This document shows, in pieces, positions 1-8,799 of a DNA stretch of 43,817 nucleotides. The position numbers and the translations under genes are program-made. Source of the stretch: Terriglobales bacterium (lineage in GTDB: Bacteria > Acidobacteriota > Terriglobia > Terriglobales > Acidobacteriaceae); contig JASHOU010000155.1 in NCBI GenBank assembly GCA_030038475.1, forward strand, positions 1-43,817, given 5' to 3'. How positions within the stretch are numbered: the stretch's first letter is position 1; each line of letters begins with the position of its first letter. Below the pieces are notes generated by a model. That model was given only the letters and a program-made list of their open reading frames with translations. It did not search any database and was not told the origin of the DNA.

Positions 1-318
1 GATGCGTTTCATGCTGCGATGGAGAATCTAGGATTACTGCGGACGATCATCCGCGATGGTAAGATGTTCCGCTTGCCAAGCGGCCTGTACCTCGGTATCA
101 ATGTGCCCACGTCCCTAAATGCCCTGAAGGTGATGATTAGTTTGGACGCGATGCGCACCACAGGAAGGGGCTGCGAGATTGCAGTTTGGCACGTGGATGA
201 CCCGGCGAACATTTCCATCCTGGGGCTTGCGGATGTCACTCCGAGTTTCTTTGACGAACTAGGCGTCGGATTGGGCGCGGTGCTTGGTCTGATGAGCACT
301 GCGCCGCCACGCGGCTAG
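1..318 (+). CDS. Hypothetical protein, 5' end outside the window
   Basis: The frame is open from the first base and ends at TAG 316-318, so the start may lie upstream. The first ATG in frame is at 19 and would give 99 residues. I recognise no family. The visible part is a small mixed alpha/beta-looking protein with no membrane segment and a Gly-rich end. It converges on the recombinase gene, and the two stop codons overlap by two bases on opposite strands. That tight packing suggests it belongs to the same accessory module. Nothing supports a function. Confidence 0.5.
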   Translation, partial: DAFHAAMENLGLLRTIIRDGKMFRLPSGLYLGINVPTSLNALKVMISLDAMRTTGRGCEIAVWHVDDPANISILGLADVTPSFFDELGVGLGAVLGLMSTAPPRG

Positions 319-1439
319 GCTTTCCACGTTGCGGTGACTAGGTTGTCGAGTCTGTCCTGTCGCCCCTTGACCCAGGCAGCGTACGCCTGTTCCGTCGTCT
401 TGATGGACTGATGACCAAGCAACTTGCTCACATCCTCCAACGGAACGCCCTTCTGCAATAGGTCTACAGCGAACGTATCGCGCAGCCGGTGCGACTTCAT
501 GTGTCCGTCGCCGCTGATCTTCGCTTTCTCAAATAAGGGCCGAATGAACTTCCGCGCCCAGACGCTACGCGGCGTGTCGGCCTTCTCATCACCGGCGATA
601 AAGAAGTAACGCGGATTGCCATTCAACACCGTTAGCAGTTCGTCGGCGACATCGCGCGGTATTGGCACCGACACGTGAACGCCGGTCTTCTGCCGCGATG
701 TGACGATGCGATAGAGATTCGCGGGCTTGTCGAATAGCAGTTCGTTCCTTTCCAGCTTGAGGGCGTCTCCCAGGGCCAATCCCGAATGACGCATGAGCCT
801 GATGAGTGCCCGGACCTTCGCGGCGTCTCCGGGGCTGTCTGTGGCTTCTGGGATGGCTTCTAATAGTCGTTTGTATTCGTCGTCGGTCAACGGCATCGTC
901 GGGGGCGTGTCGTCTTTGATGTTCGGCAACGCGGGTACGCGGTCAATCCACTTCTCTTGATGACCGTAGCGGAGGAAACAGCGCAGCCGCGCCCGTGCGA
1001 TGACGCGAGTGTAGGACGACGGGTACAGGTCGGCCCAGGTGCCCATGAACTCGGTTAACAGTTCGCGGGTAATCCGCTGGACGACGTAGACGCCCTTCGA
1101 TTGCAGGAACGTTTGCAGTCGGCCCAATTCCCGTCTGTAGCGGTCTACTTGCTTCGGGCTTTCGAGGGTCTGATGTTGTAGAAAAATCTCGACCGCCTCC
1201 GATAGCAATTTGCCCGCGCGCGAATCGGTCGGGATGCGTCCGGCCAATTGGTCTTCAAGCCGTCGCTTCTGCTCTTCCGCTTCGGCCCAGGACCGCGTAC
1301 CGGCCTTCTGCCGGTGTTGCTTGCCGTTCTGGGTCCATCGAAAATGCTTGCGGCAGCTACACCGTTTGCTGAATTCGTCGTCGGCATATTTGCAGCCCGC
1401 AGAATGCCGGACGTAAATCGTGATAACGGGCGTGCTCAT
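315..1439 (-). CDS. Tyrosine recombinase / phage-type integrase
   Basis: This 374-residue protein has the layout of tyrosine recombinases, which cut and rejoin DNA through a 3'-phosphotyrosine link. Residues about 75-165 form the SAM-like core-binding domain, and 185-360 the catalytic domain. I can see the beta-hairpin Lys (K251), the H-x-x-R box (H317, R320), the second His (H343, in LGHQS) and the nucleophile Y353. The region where catalytic Arg I normally sits reads SGLALGDAL (219-227) and has no Arg, so activity is uncertain. The N-terminus carries C16, C27 and C29 near H32, possibly a small metal-binding knuckle. Its ATG overlaps the stop of the ParB-like gene (ATGA), so the two are probably translated together. 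No attachment site or tRNA was found beside it. Confidence 0.88.
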   Translation of the reverse strand: MSTPVITIYVRHSAGCKYADDEFSKRCSCRKHFRWTQNGKQHRQKAGTRSWAEAEEQKRRLEDQLAGRIPTDSRAGKLLSEAVEIFLQHQTLESPKQVDRYRRELGRLQTFLQSKGVYVVQRITRELLTEFMGTWADLYPSSYTRVIARARLRCFLRYGHQEKWIDRVPALPNIKDDTPPTMPLTDDEYKRLLEAIPEATDSPGDAAKVRALIRLMRHSGLALGDALKLERNELLFDKPANLYRIVTSRQKTGVHVSVPIPRDVADELLTVLNGNPRYFFIAGDEKADTPRSVWARKFIRPLFEKAKISGDGHMKSHRLRDTFAVDLLQKGVPLEDVSKLLGHQSIKTTEQAYAAWVKGRQDRLDNLVTATWKA

Positions 1440-1777
1440 TTTGTTCTCCGTTCCCTTTTCAGCCGATCAGCCCTCAGACGGGACAGGAACCGTTTCAGGC
1501 GACCATTGAATTCTCTTTCCATGTCCGCGAGTGTGCCCGGAAAAATCTCGGCCCGCATTGTCTTCAGTCCATGTCTTCGTGCGGCTTCGACACGGTGAAA
1601 TCCGTCTTGCAGAAAATAGTTGCGGCCATCGAATCGCACTGTGAGCAGTGGCGGTTTTTCCCCGCATTCGAGGCGTGCGACGAACATTTGGACTTTGTGT
1701 TCGAGTAAATCTTCTGCGGGTTGAAAGTCCAATCGAATGTTCTTAATTCGCAGCGCTCGTACAGTGGGCGTGCTCAC
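1436..1777 (-). CDS. ParB/Srx-like domain protein, small
   Basis: The 113-residue protein resembles the N-terminal ParB/sulfiredoxin fold. An 'I-x-L-D-F-Q' opening (13-19) is followed by a strand-rich segment and the signature DGFHRVEAARRHG (58-70), which matches the DG-x-HR-x-x-A box. In this fold that box binds nucleotide (CTP in ParB) or phosphate. There is no ParB-type helix-turn-helix or dimerisation domain after it; the tail is a basic helix rich in Arg and Lys. It starts at GTG, which overlaps the stop of the small upstream gene (GTGA), and its own stop overlaps the recombinase start. It may be an accessory DNA-binding factor for the recombinase, but that rests on context only. Confidence 0.68.
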   Translation of the reverse strand: MSTPTVRALRIKNIRLDFQPAEDLLEHKVQMFVARLECGEKPPLLTVRFDGRNYFLQDGFHRVEAARRHGLKTMRAEIFPGTLADMEREFNGRLKRFLSRLRADRLKRERRTK

Positions 1778-1944
1778 AGACCGCCCTCAGTGGCGACGAC
1801 CACATGCCACGCATAACCCATATCCAAGGTGCGGTCGGGAACGGTCATGGTTTCTTGATGGAACGTCATACCGGAGTTGGAAAACATGGGGGAAAAGATT
1901 CCAGCGAGTAGCAGAACCGCGATGGCTAACAGTGTCGTTTTCAT
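1774..1944 (-). CDS. Small secreted or membrane-anchored peptide
   Basis: The ATG at 1944 gives a 56-residue product that opens with M-K-T-T and a run of about 16 hydrophobic residues, as in a signal peptide or single membrane helix. An alternative start 27 bases upstream would add nine residues ahead of the charged end and fits worse. The rest is short and unrecognised. The stop overlaps the GTG of the ParB-like gene, so it is the first cistron of a three-gene unit with the recombinase. It could simply be a leader cistron. Confidence 0.45.
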   Translation of the reverse strand: MKTTLLAIAVLLLAGIFSPMFSNSGMTFHQETMTVPDRTLDMGYAWHVVVATEGGL

Positions 1945-2116
1945 GCCCACACCGTAGCACAAAATTAGCACAATACAAACGGCACTCTAGTAATCTAATT
2001 GATTTTTAATGGGTTACTGTGTTGGAGAACGGTAGGAAACGTAGCGCGACATGAGTTCAGTCGCCGACCCCTGAACCAATTCGGAAGAAGCGGAAGTAAC
2101 TACTCACATGCAAACG

Positions 2117-2800
2117 TCACTCACAAGGATTCGAAGGACACGATGGACTAACGGGCGACGGATTTCGTGTCCATATCCAAATCGCAGCTCCGCCGATGAC
2201 AGCCAATCCACCGTAAACAACCGGCGCGGAACTCATGATTCCACCACCGGCAGCCGGCGCCGCCCCTGCGGCCTTGCGGTGCTTTTTCTTCTTTTTTTCG
2301 GTATCGCTCGTATCGTCCCGGGTGGTCTGCTGGCCCTGCGAGACGGTGGTCGTGCCCTTGTCGTCTTGCACGGTTACGTCGCCTTTGTCGGCCGCGATCT
2401 GCACCCGTCCATCCACGTCAGTGACCTGAAACTCGGTCCACGTATCGGCCGCGGGTTTTACAGTCACATCGCCAGCCCGAGCGGCCAATCCGCGGGATGT
2501 TGTCACCCGTACGGCGCCGTGCTCAAGCTCCACCTCAGGACCCTCAAATTTGATCAGTGAATCGGCTAGAACCAGCACGTTGGATCCCTTCGCCTGAATA
2601 TTAGCCGTTGAATCGGGCCGAGTTTGCAGCAAGTCGCCGGAGAAGACGGCAGCCGACTTTGGTACTTCGCTGCCGTTTAACCAAGCCGCACCATTCGTGT
2701 ACAGCATGGCGCTCGCAGCCTCGTCTGCCAGCATGATTTGCGCCGGAAAAACGATCACCAGCAGGCAACACATGGCATACCGAAGTTTCGACTGTGACAT
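2117..2800 (-). CDS. FecR-domain envelope protein
   Basis: The 227-residue protein begins with a signal peptide (hydrophobic to about residue 25, then ADEAAS). Residues about 30-165 look like a FecR domain: a run of short beta strands with 'GDLLQTRPDSTANIQ' and 'VLADSLIKFEGPEVELEHG' style segments, ending in a 'VSQGQQ' motif. FecR-like domains of this kind are usually periplasmic. A lysine-rich linker (about 169-176) and an Ala/Gly stretch lead to a C-terminal hydrophobic helix (about 195-212), so it may also be membrane-held by its C-terminus. No sigma factor or TonB receptor sits directly beside it, so it is probably not a classical iron-signalling FecR. Confidence 0.75.
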   Translation of the reverse strand: MSQSKLRYAMCCLLVIVFPAQIMLADEAASAMLYTNGAAWLNGSEVPKSAAVFSGDLLQTRPDSTANIQAKGSNVLVLADSLIKFEGPEVELEHGAVRVTTSRGLAARAGDVTVKPAADTWTEFQVTDVDGRVQIAADKGDVTVQDDKGTTTVSQGQQTTRDDTSDTEKKKKKHRKAAGAAPAAGGGIMSSAPVVYGGLAVIGGAAIWIWTRNPSPVSPSCPSNPCE

Positions 2801-2954
2801 GGTCGCGAATCACTCCCAAATTACTGATTTTTCGTTATCGTAAGCCTGCGCGGGGTTAACGGTCAACGCGAGTGTTCCCTGTTGTGCACTCCGTAGTCAC
2901 TACTTAGTGCCAGGAAGAATTAGTGCCAGAAACGGGAGATTGCCGATGCGGTGG

Positions 2955-4454
2955 TCAGGAAACCGGCGCTTCCCTCCCGACGAGCATCTCGCCATCCACT
3001 CCTTCGACTTTCACGTCCAGCCAGCAGTTCGGTTCGTGATGGCCGGAGATTTTTATCTTCAGGTAGTTGTCGGTGAGCGCTTCGGTGAAATCCGTTCCGC
3101 ATGATTGTAACGTGATCGCCTCGATAGCGGATCCAACGAGCGAGCGCATGAAAGCCGCTTTCTTTTTGGACGCAAGGTCGCGCAGTAGCCGGTTGCGCTC
3201 GCGCGCCACAACTGCGGAAACCTGCATGGGCAGAGCCGCCGCCGGGGTTCCCGGACGCGGCGAATAGGTAAAGACGTGCAAATAAGTAAAGGGTGACTCT
3301 TCAATCATGCGTCGCGTTTCCTCGAATTCGGTTTCCGTCTCGCCGGGAAACCCGACCATCACATCGGCGCCAATCGCCGCGCTGGGCATCGCTGCGCGGA
3401 TCTTCCGGATCTTCTCCCGGTAATGCCATGGGCGGTATTTGCGATGCATGCGGCGCAGAACAGCGTCGCTTGCAGACTGCATGGGAACATGGGCGTGCTT
3501 GGCAATTCGCGGAGACGTGGCTACCAACTCAATCAGTTCATCGCTCCAATCCATGGGCTCGACCGAACTGATGCGCAGTTTTTCGAGAGAGGTTTCGTCG
3601 AGGATGGCTCGAATGAGGTCGACCAGCCGTCGGTCGTTAGTCGTTGGTCGTTGGGACTTCTCCCCGGACTGCGAACTGGGAACCGAGAACTGAGAACCGC
3701 CGTCGAGGTCCCTACCCCATCGCCCGAGATTGATTCCCGAAATCACAACTTCGCGATAGTCCGCATCAACCAGCGTCTGCACCTCGGAGATCACGCGCGC
3801 CATCGGCAGTGATCGACTTTGTCCGCGAACGTAAGGGATCACGCAGAACGAGCAACGGTTGTCGCATCCATCCTGCACCTTGAGGTTGGGACGCGTGCGC
3901 TCGTTTGCCGCCTCGAACACAGGAGCGGCTAACAACTCGGTGTGCGCGAAGATGTCGCCAACGATCACGTGGGCGGATTGATCGCCAGAAGGCTGACCGT
4001 CGGAACGTTGATCCGGAAAAAAGCGATCTCCTGAAAAGTTGCGGGTCGAAGGCTGGTTTGGAGAAACATCCCTCAGCGGAATAAAACCGGAAGTGGATGA
4101 GGAACCCGGAAAAGAAAAAGATGAAGTCGCGATCTCGGCCGCGCGGTGCTTGTGTGAATTGCCGACGACCCAGGTCACTCCGGGCAGCGCTGCAACTTCC
4201 TGAGGCGCCCGCTGGGCATAGCATCCGGTCACCAGGATTTGGCAATCGGGATTTACGCGCTGCAGCCGCCGAATCGACGCGCGCGCATCTTTGTCGGCGC
4301 CATCGGTTACGGTGCAAGTATTGAGAATGACAATTTCGGCGTCGCGAGCCGCACTAGCGCGCTCCAATCCGCGATCGAGGCACTGGCGCTCGAGCGCTGC
4401 GCCATCAGCCTGCGTAGCGCGGCAGCCGAAATTCTCAATATAGAAGCGAGCCAC
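2955..4454 (-). CDS. mtaB: tRNA t6A37 methylthiotransferase MtaB
   Basis: MtaB adds a methylthio group to C2 of N6-threonylcarbamoyl-adenosine 37 in tRNA, using two iron-sulfur clusters. The 499-residue product has the N-terminal MTTase domain with cysteines C11, C47 and C78. A radical-SAM box follows (C197, C201, C204; CDNRCSFC), then the radical-SAM barrel and a C-terminal TRAM-like end. The opening FYIENFGCR and the box fit MtaB better than MiaB. Two in-frame insertions are odd: about residues 110-160, and 251-276. The second is encoded by short tandem repeats. The start is GTG. It is bounded upstream by a stop four codons away, and AGGAG lies only one base from it, an unusually tight spacing. 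It lies 62 bases downstream of the zinc-ribbon gene on the same strand. Confidence 0.88.
   Translation of the reverse strand: MARFYIENFGCRATQADGAALERQCLDRGLERASAARDAEIVILNTCTVTDGADKDARASIRRLQRVNPDCQILVTGCYAQRAPQEVAALPGVTWVVGNSHKHRAAEIATSSFSFPGSSSTSGFIPLRDVSPNQPSTRNFSGDRFFPDQRSDGQPSGDQSAHVIVGDIFAHTELLAAPVFEAANERTRPNLKVQDGCDNRCSFCVIPYVRGQSRSLPMARVISEVQTLVDADYREVVISGINLGRWGRDLDGGSQFSVPSSQSGEKSQRPTTNDRRLVDLIRAILDETSLEKLRISSVEPMDWSDELIELVATSPRIAKHAHVPMQSASDAVLRRMHRKYRPWHYREKIRKIRAAMPSAAIGADVMVGFPGETETEFEETRRMIEESPFTYLHVFTYSPRPGTPAAALPMQVSAVVARERNRLLRDLASKKKAAFMRSLVGSAIEAITLQSCGTDFTEALTDNYLKIKISGHHEPNCWLDVKVEGVDGEMLVGREAPVS
3627..3704 (-). repeat. Tandem-repeat insertion inside mtaB
   Basis: On the plus strand, three 9-base units close to GTCGTTGGT run together at about 3631-3655. 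After a short spacer come units close to GAACTGGGAACC/GAGAACTGAGAACC (about 3670-3700). The segment keeps frame and encodes a low-complexity Ser/Gln/Thr-rich loop (MtaB residues 251-276) that the family normally lacks. It looks like an intergenic-type repeat captured inside a gene. Confidence 0.6.
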
Positions 4455-4516
4455 GCTCCTATACTAAACGAGTGGGCTCGGCGGGCGAATACTGCCCTAA
4501 CTGGCTCTAGCAAATA

Positions 4517-4837
4517 TCAGGCGCTTACGATCTGGCGCCCGCGCTGAAAGCACTCGCGGCACAGCACCGGCCGTCCTTGCGTAGGCCGGAATGGCACCGT
4601 AGTCTCTTTGCCGCACTGCGAACAGTTGGTTCTAGTTTCCATGCGCTCGTGCGAATGCCCGCGAGACGACGTGTGCGACACCGTTCCAAGCACAGCCACG
4701 CGTTTGCCCTTGCAGTTCTTGCAGCGTTTGGGTTCGTTCTTAAACTGCTTGTCATGAAAAAACAGCTGCTCACCCGCCGTGAACAAAAACTCTGTGCCAC
4801 AGTCGACACATTTCAACACCTTGTCCTGGTATTCCAT
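4517..4837 (-). CDS. Zinc-ribbon protein with two treble-clef-like modules
   Basis: The 106-residue protein contains two four-cysteine metal sites: C10/C13 with C39/C42, and C72/C75 with C93/C96. The first half, with 'KCVDCGTEF-F' and 'EPKRCKNCK', matches the probable zinc-ribbon (zf-trcl) family. The second half, 'CSQCGKETTVPF' plus 'RPVLCRECF', is the related CxxC-to-RPV-x-C-x-x-CF module. Such proteins are small, cytosolic and of unknown job, probably nucleic-acid or protein binding. It lies downstream of rpsU and upstream of mtaB on the same strand, so a link to translation is plausible, but only by position. Confidence 0.82.
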   Translation of the reverse strand: MEYQDKVLKCVDCGTEFLFTAGEQLFFHDKQFKNEPKRCKNCKGKRVAVLGTVSHTSSRGHSHERMETRTNCSQCGKETTVPFRPTQGRPVLCRECFQRGRQIVSA

Positions 4838-4956
4838 TGAAGAGGCGCTCCCATTTCGCGTCCCTGCTCTGCACGGGAGACCCGAATAGGAAGGATCCGG
4901 TTCACTTCGTGGGCAGGGGATTTACATCCCCCTCGTGCTACCCTGGACTCGGCCCG

Positions 4957-4978
4957 CCATGCGGTGTGCACCGCATGG
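4957..4978. repeat. 22-base near-perfect palindrome
   Basis: The arms are CCATGCGGTG and CACCGCATGG with a two-base centre. It lies in the 288-base gap between rpsU and the zinc-ribbon gene. It could be an operator for a dimeric regulator of the zinc-ribbon/mtaB pair, or a hairpin in the readthrough transcript. A second small hairpin (GGGGAT, TTACA, ATCCCC-like) lies about 40 bases to its left. Confidence 0.45.
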
Positions 4979-5091
4979 TTACTGCTTTTACTGCTGCGAA
5001 TGCTCGCTAACCACTGGGAAGTGTGGACAACTTAGACTGAAACCGTTCGTAGATACTAACCACATTTTTCAACTTTGAACTGCGAGGAACT

Positions 5092-5113
5092 GGGCCGTTC
5101 CGCAGAACGGCCC
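5092..5113 (-). terminator. Hairpin terminator after rpsU
   Basis: A perfect 9-base stem (GGGCCGTTC / GAACGGCCC) with a 4-base loop starts 12 bases beyond the rpsU stop codon. The position and stability suit transcription termination or mRNA 3'-end protection. No strong U-run follows, so it may not act as a classic intrinsic terminator. Confidence 0.6.
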
Positions 5114-5125
5114 GATTCTTTAGTC

Positions 5126-5323
5126 TTAGTCTTGTTCCTTGCGCGCTTTCTTGCGGCTGCGCTTGCGTGCGAGCGCTTCTTTGACGCGTTTCTTTTCGCC
5201 AGGCTTCAGGTAAAACGAGTGACGCTTTACTTCTTTGATGATGTCCTCGGTTTGTACCTTCCGCTTGAAGCGCCGAAGCGCGTTTTCGAGGGATTCACCC
5301 TCTTGAAGTCGAACTTCCGCCAA
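5126..5323 (-). CDS. rpsU: 30S ribosomal protein S21
   Basis: The 65-residue, very basic protein matches S21 of the small ribosomal subunit, which contacts the 3' end of 16S rRNA and helps initiation. The typical opening with V-R-L and 'GESLENALRRFKR', the central 'EVKRHSFY-KPGEKKR' and the Arg/Lys-rich tail are all visible, and the length is usual. The start is TTG, supported by GAGGGGG six to ten bases upstream. No ATG gives an intact N-terminus. It appears to be monocistronic, with its own likely promoter upstream and a hairpin just after the stop. Confidence 0.93.
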   Translation of the reverse strand: MAEVRLQEGESLENALRRFKRKVQTEDIIKEVKRHSFYLKPGEKKRVKEALARKRSRKKARKEQD

Positions 5324-5343
5324 CGACTACACCCCCTCGCTCG

Positions 5344-5373
5344 TCCTTAGTCTGGACTGGTTAGTTATGTCAA
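5344..5373 (-). promoter_or_regulatory. Candidate sigma-70 promoter for rpsU
   Basis: Reading the minus strand, TTGACA (5373-5368) is followed after 18 bases by TAAGGA (5349-5344), about 20 bases ahead of the TTG start. A second TTGACT lies 20 bases further upstream (5393-5388), in a direct repeat. The -35 box is a full consensus match, but the -10 is weak, so this is tentative. Confidence 0.35.
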
Positions 5374-5422
5374 GCATTGGCCTGTTAAGTCAAGCGGAAT
5401 GTGCAAGAATCTTCACTAGATT

Positions 5423-8400
5423 TTAGAAATTCAAGCGCATGGAGAATTGCATTTGCCGAGGCGCGAACGCAACGGCGGGCTTCATAAGAGTGGTAGGTTG
5501 CTGATAATACGCAGGATAGTAGGTACCGTTCACGAATTGCTGGGATTTGATGAACTGGCCGGCCGTGCCTTCGAAACCATTGTCGGTGATTTCCAGGCGT
5601 TGATTGTCGCGATTGAAAAGATTGTACGACTCCGTGGTCAGCTCCAGGTGATATCGTGGACCCAAGTTCAGCATTCGTCCCATCTTCAGATCCATGCTGG
5701 CATAATCCGGGCCAGTAAATGCGTTGCGCCCATAACCGGCCAGACGATCATTGTCCAGGTTCCCATCCTGGTTGGGATCGCCGGAGACCATCGCATTCGC
5801 CGGACGCCCGCTGCCATAAGTCATAATCCCGGAGATCTTCCAGTGATTAAAAAGTGCGGCTGGCGCCTTCTCGCCATCTGCAAAGAGATGCGGCTCCTCA
5901 ATTGCTGCAATCGTCAGTCGGTTGCGCTGGTCAGTTACGCTTGGACCACGCTCGCTTTTCGTCGAATAGGAGTTCTGCACCGTTACCGGCTGTCCTGCAA
6001 TCAGCGCATCTTGTCCATCATCGATGGCATGTGCCCACGTGTATGCGAGGTTGAATTGCATTCCTCCCGACAAGCGTCGGCGCAAAGAAACGGTCATGCC
6101 GTTGTAGTCGCTCGTCGCCGCGCTCTCGAACTGGTCGATGGGCCCCAGCTGCGCGATGGGGCGAACCAACGGGTTGATACAGGGCGGATATGGGCAGCTT
6201 ATGCTGTAACTCGTCTGCCAGGTAGCGAAGGACCACACATTATAAAACTGGTTCTGGAAAGTGGTGCCGGTTGAGTCGAAGATCGGGTAGCTGTAATAAG
6301 TCGGTGGGGGTAAGTTCACGTCTCGAGCTCTGATCATATCTACGCCGTGAACGAACAAGTAAGACACGGTACCGGTGAATCCTCCAGCCAATTGCCGTTC
6401 CAGACTAAGGCTAGCTTGCTGCACGCGGGGTGTCTTGAATCCCGGTTCAAAAGCGGCCACTTGGCTGGTCGCATATTGTTGCCACGGCTCCGGTATGGTG
6501 CACGTGACCGATCTCGCGGACAGTTCACTGCCGCATTCGGGTACGTGGGAAATACCTGCGACTGGTTGTAATTCGTGTTATCGAGATAAATGGCGTTGTC
6601 AGAAAGTCCGTTGTAATCGATAACTGCCGTTTGATAAGCCTGCGGAATGCGGGTGAAGAAGATTCCAAATCCAGCGCGGACCATGACTGGCCTCTCGCTG
6701 TTGCCGAACGAATACCCGATTCCCGCACGTGGAGCAAAATTGGTCAGATTGAGCGGCATTTTGCCAACCTGCGGCCAGAGCGGATTGCTCACCATTCCGA
6801 TCTTCGAAAATGTTTGGAGATCGTAGCGAACTCCCAGGCTTAAGCTGAAATGCGGCGTCAGCCGCGCCGTATCCTGGATGAATGCGGCGTAGTCGTTGCT
6901 GTTCGGATGCGACACGGGATTGCCGAAATACTGCTCGTAATACCGCGCTACGTTGGCGGGCGGTCCCGTCCAAGTACCGGCATCCCAATTCCAGCTCGGC
7001 ATGATGGTATGCGCATAGGCGCGCAATGGGGTCAACTCCAGACCGCCAGGATTTGATGGCTCTGGCACAAACGTGAAGGGATCTACGTCAATATTATCGA
7101 AAAAATATTCTCCTCCAAATAACGATGGATAGTAATCGTAATCCCACGTCATCATGCCATCGGCGCCGAACTTCCACTGGTGGCGGCCGTGCGTCCAACT
7201 CAAAGTTTCTGCCAGTTGCAGGCGATGTTCGCTGGTCACATGCGGCATGGTCGAGGAATGGCCGAAATCCTCCATCCAGTTATAGACGCTGGCTTGCGTT
7301 CCGTACGTATTGGGGAACTGCTGCTCGAGATCGCGGGAAAATTGCACGCGTAGATGACTGGTTAACCGCGGTGAAAAACCGCTCAACAAACTGAGCGAGC
7401 CGCTTTCGGTGGATACATCCTCCTGCCCATTCGCGCTGATCGAGTCGAAGCTGATCGGAGTTCCCGGATCGAAAAAGACGTTGTTTTCGCCGTAGGAGCG
7501 GGATGCGCTCAGACGAGCGGTAAGATACTGGTGGGGCGAGAGAACTCGGTCGAGCTTGACAAACCCGGTTTGCCCCAGCAATTTCCCGTGAAACATCCCA
7601 CCCATGGTTGAAAGCTGCGTTGCCGCTGGCGACAAATTTGCAGGAACGCAGGGCGGCGCTCCCAAACTCGGCGGAGGGCAACCGGCTACGATCGCCTCAT
7701 CGCAAGCCGAGCCACCAATGGCGGGATTGCAGACCTCGTAATCCCCGGGTGTTGGATAGAGGCCGGGCAGCGGCGTCACCGACGTTTGGCCGTTATCGAA
7801 CTCGATTACGGCGGGAACGTTGAAAATATGCTGATCGTAACCGGCAAACAGAAACGTCTTGCTGCGTTGGATTGGCCCTCCGAGAGTCGCGCCAAACTGG
7901 TGCTGCTCATTGCGGGGATTGAAACCGACGAAGGGCGGAGCTGCTCCGCCCAATTCACTGTCACGCAAACGATAGAAGGTGCTTCCGTGCCAATGATTAG
8001 TGCCCGATTTGGTCACAACATTTACGACCGCGCCGCCGGCACGGCTCGATTCCGCCCCGTAGCCGCTCGATTGCACTCGGAACTCCTGGATAAACTCATC
8101 GGAAAATTGGTAGGGCGCTCGGTAGCGTCCCATCGCCTGGGCGTAGAAACCATTGTTGTTGTCGAGGCCATCCATCAAGTAGCTGGTGTTGTATCCACGG
8201 ATGCCGCCGTAAGAAAGATCGCCGTTCGAACCCGAAGTCAGCCCTCGCGGGTCCTGGGTCACTCCCGGTGAGAGCAACAGCAGATCGGTATACCTGCGTC
8301 CATTCAGCGGGAGATCTTGGATTTCCTGCTCATTCACCAGCGCCGAAACAGAACTGGGATTCGTTTCTTCGCGCGGCGCCTCCGAGACAGTGATTGTTTC

Positions 8401-8799
8401 TTTCGGCCCGGCAACCTTTAATTTAAAGGTCAATTGCGCTGAGGCCCCGACCTCCACGCGGATCACGGGTGAAATCTCTGGCGACATCCCGTCTGCTTCG
8501 GCGCGCGCTGAATATTCGCCCGGTGGAAGCAGATCCAGAGTGAATCGCCCGGCGGAATCCGTGGCTGAGTGGTAGCGGACGCCGGCCGATACGCGGATGG
8601 CAACGATATCGGCATTGGTGATCACCGCTCCCTGGGCGTCTAAGACAATTCCGCGCACAGCGCCGGTGGAGGCATCCTGAGCCAAGGCGATGGCAGTAAT
8701 CGCAATGATAAGAATGAGTTCAAAAAGGAATGCGCGGAAGAGAATTCTTGGAAAAAATTGACGAATCGCAAACAGAAGTGGCTCGCCGCAGCGGCACAT
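5423..8799 (-). pseudogene. Oar-type TonB-dependent receptor, split by a frameshift
   Basis: Two overlapping frames together encode one outer-membrane receptor of about 1,125 residues. The N-terminal part (ATG at 8799) has a long hydrophobic signal segment. It is followed by a carboxypeptidase-regulatory-like domain (about 45-130) with 'GAVRGIVLDAQGAVI', then a plug domain with 'LPLNGRRYTDLLLLSPGV' and the first barrel strands. After 'NAAVNCP' (around 6495-6525) the frame degrades. The other frame picks up at once with 'PWQQYATSQVAAFEPGF' and runs through the remaining barrel to a C-terminal aromatic residue (RLNF). The shift fits loss of one base (or gain of two). Both halves are otherwise intact, so the break is recent or a sequencing error. 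Such receptors import large or complexed nutrients in Acidobacteriota; the substrate is unknown. Confidence 0.85.

Noticed and set aside
1972-2116. tRNA or attachment site next to the recombinase
   Set aside because: No cloverleaf or tRNA 3' end could be traced, and no repeat of the recombinase flank was seen within the window.
2904-2936. Direct repeat of TTAGTGCCAG
   Set aside because: Only two copies of 10 bases, 20 bases apart, in a short gap; not enough to infer an attachment site or operator.
3627-3704. Possible CRISPR-like array
   Set aside because: The units are 9-12 bases and directly adjacent, with no unique spacers of regular length and no cas genes.
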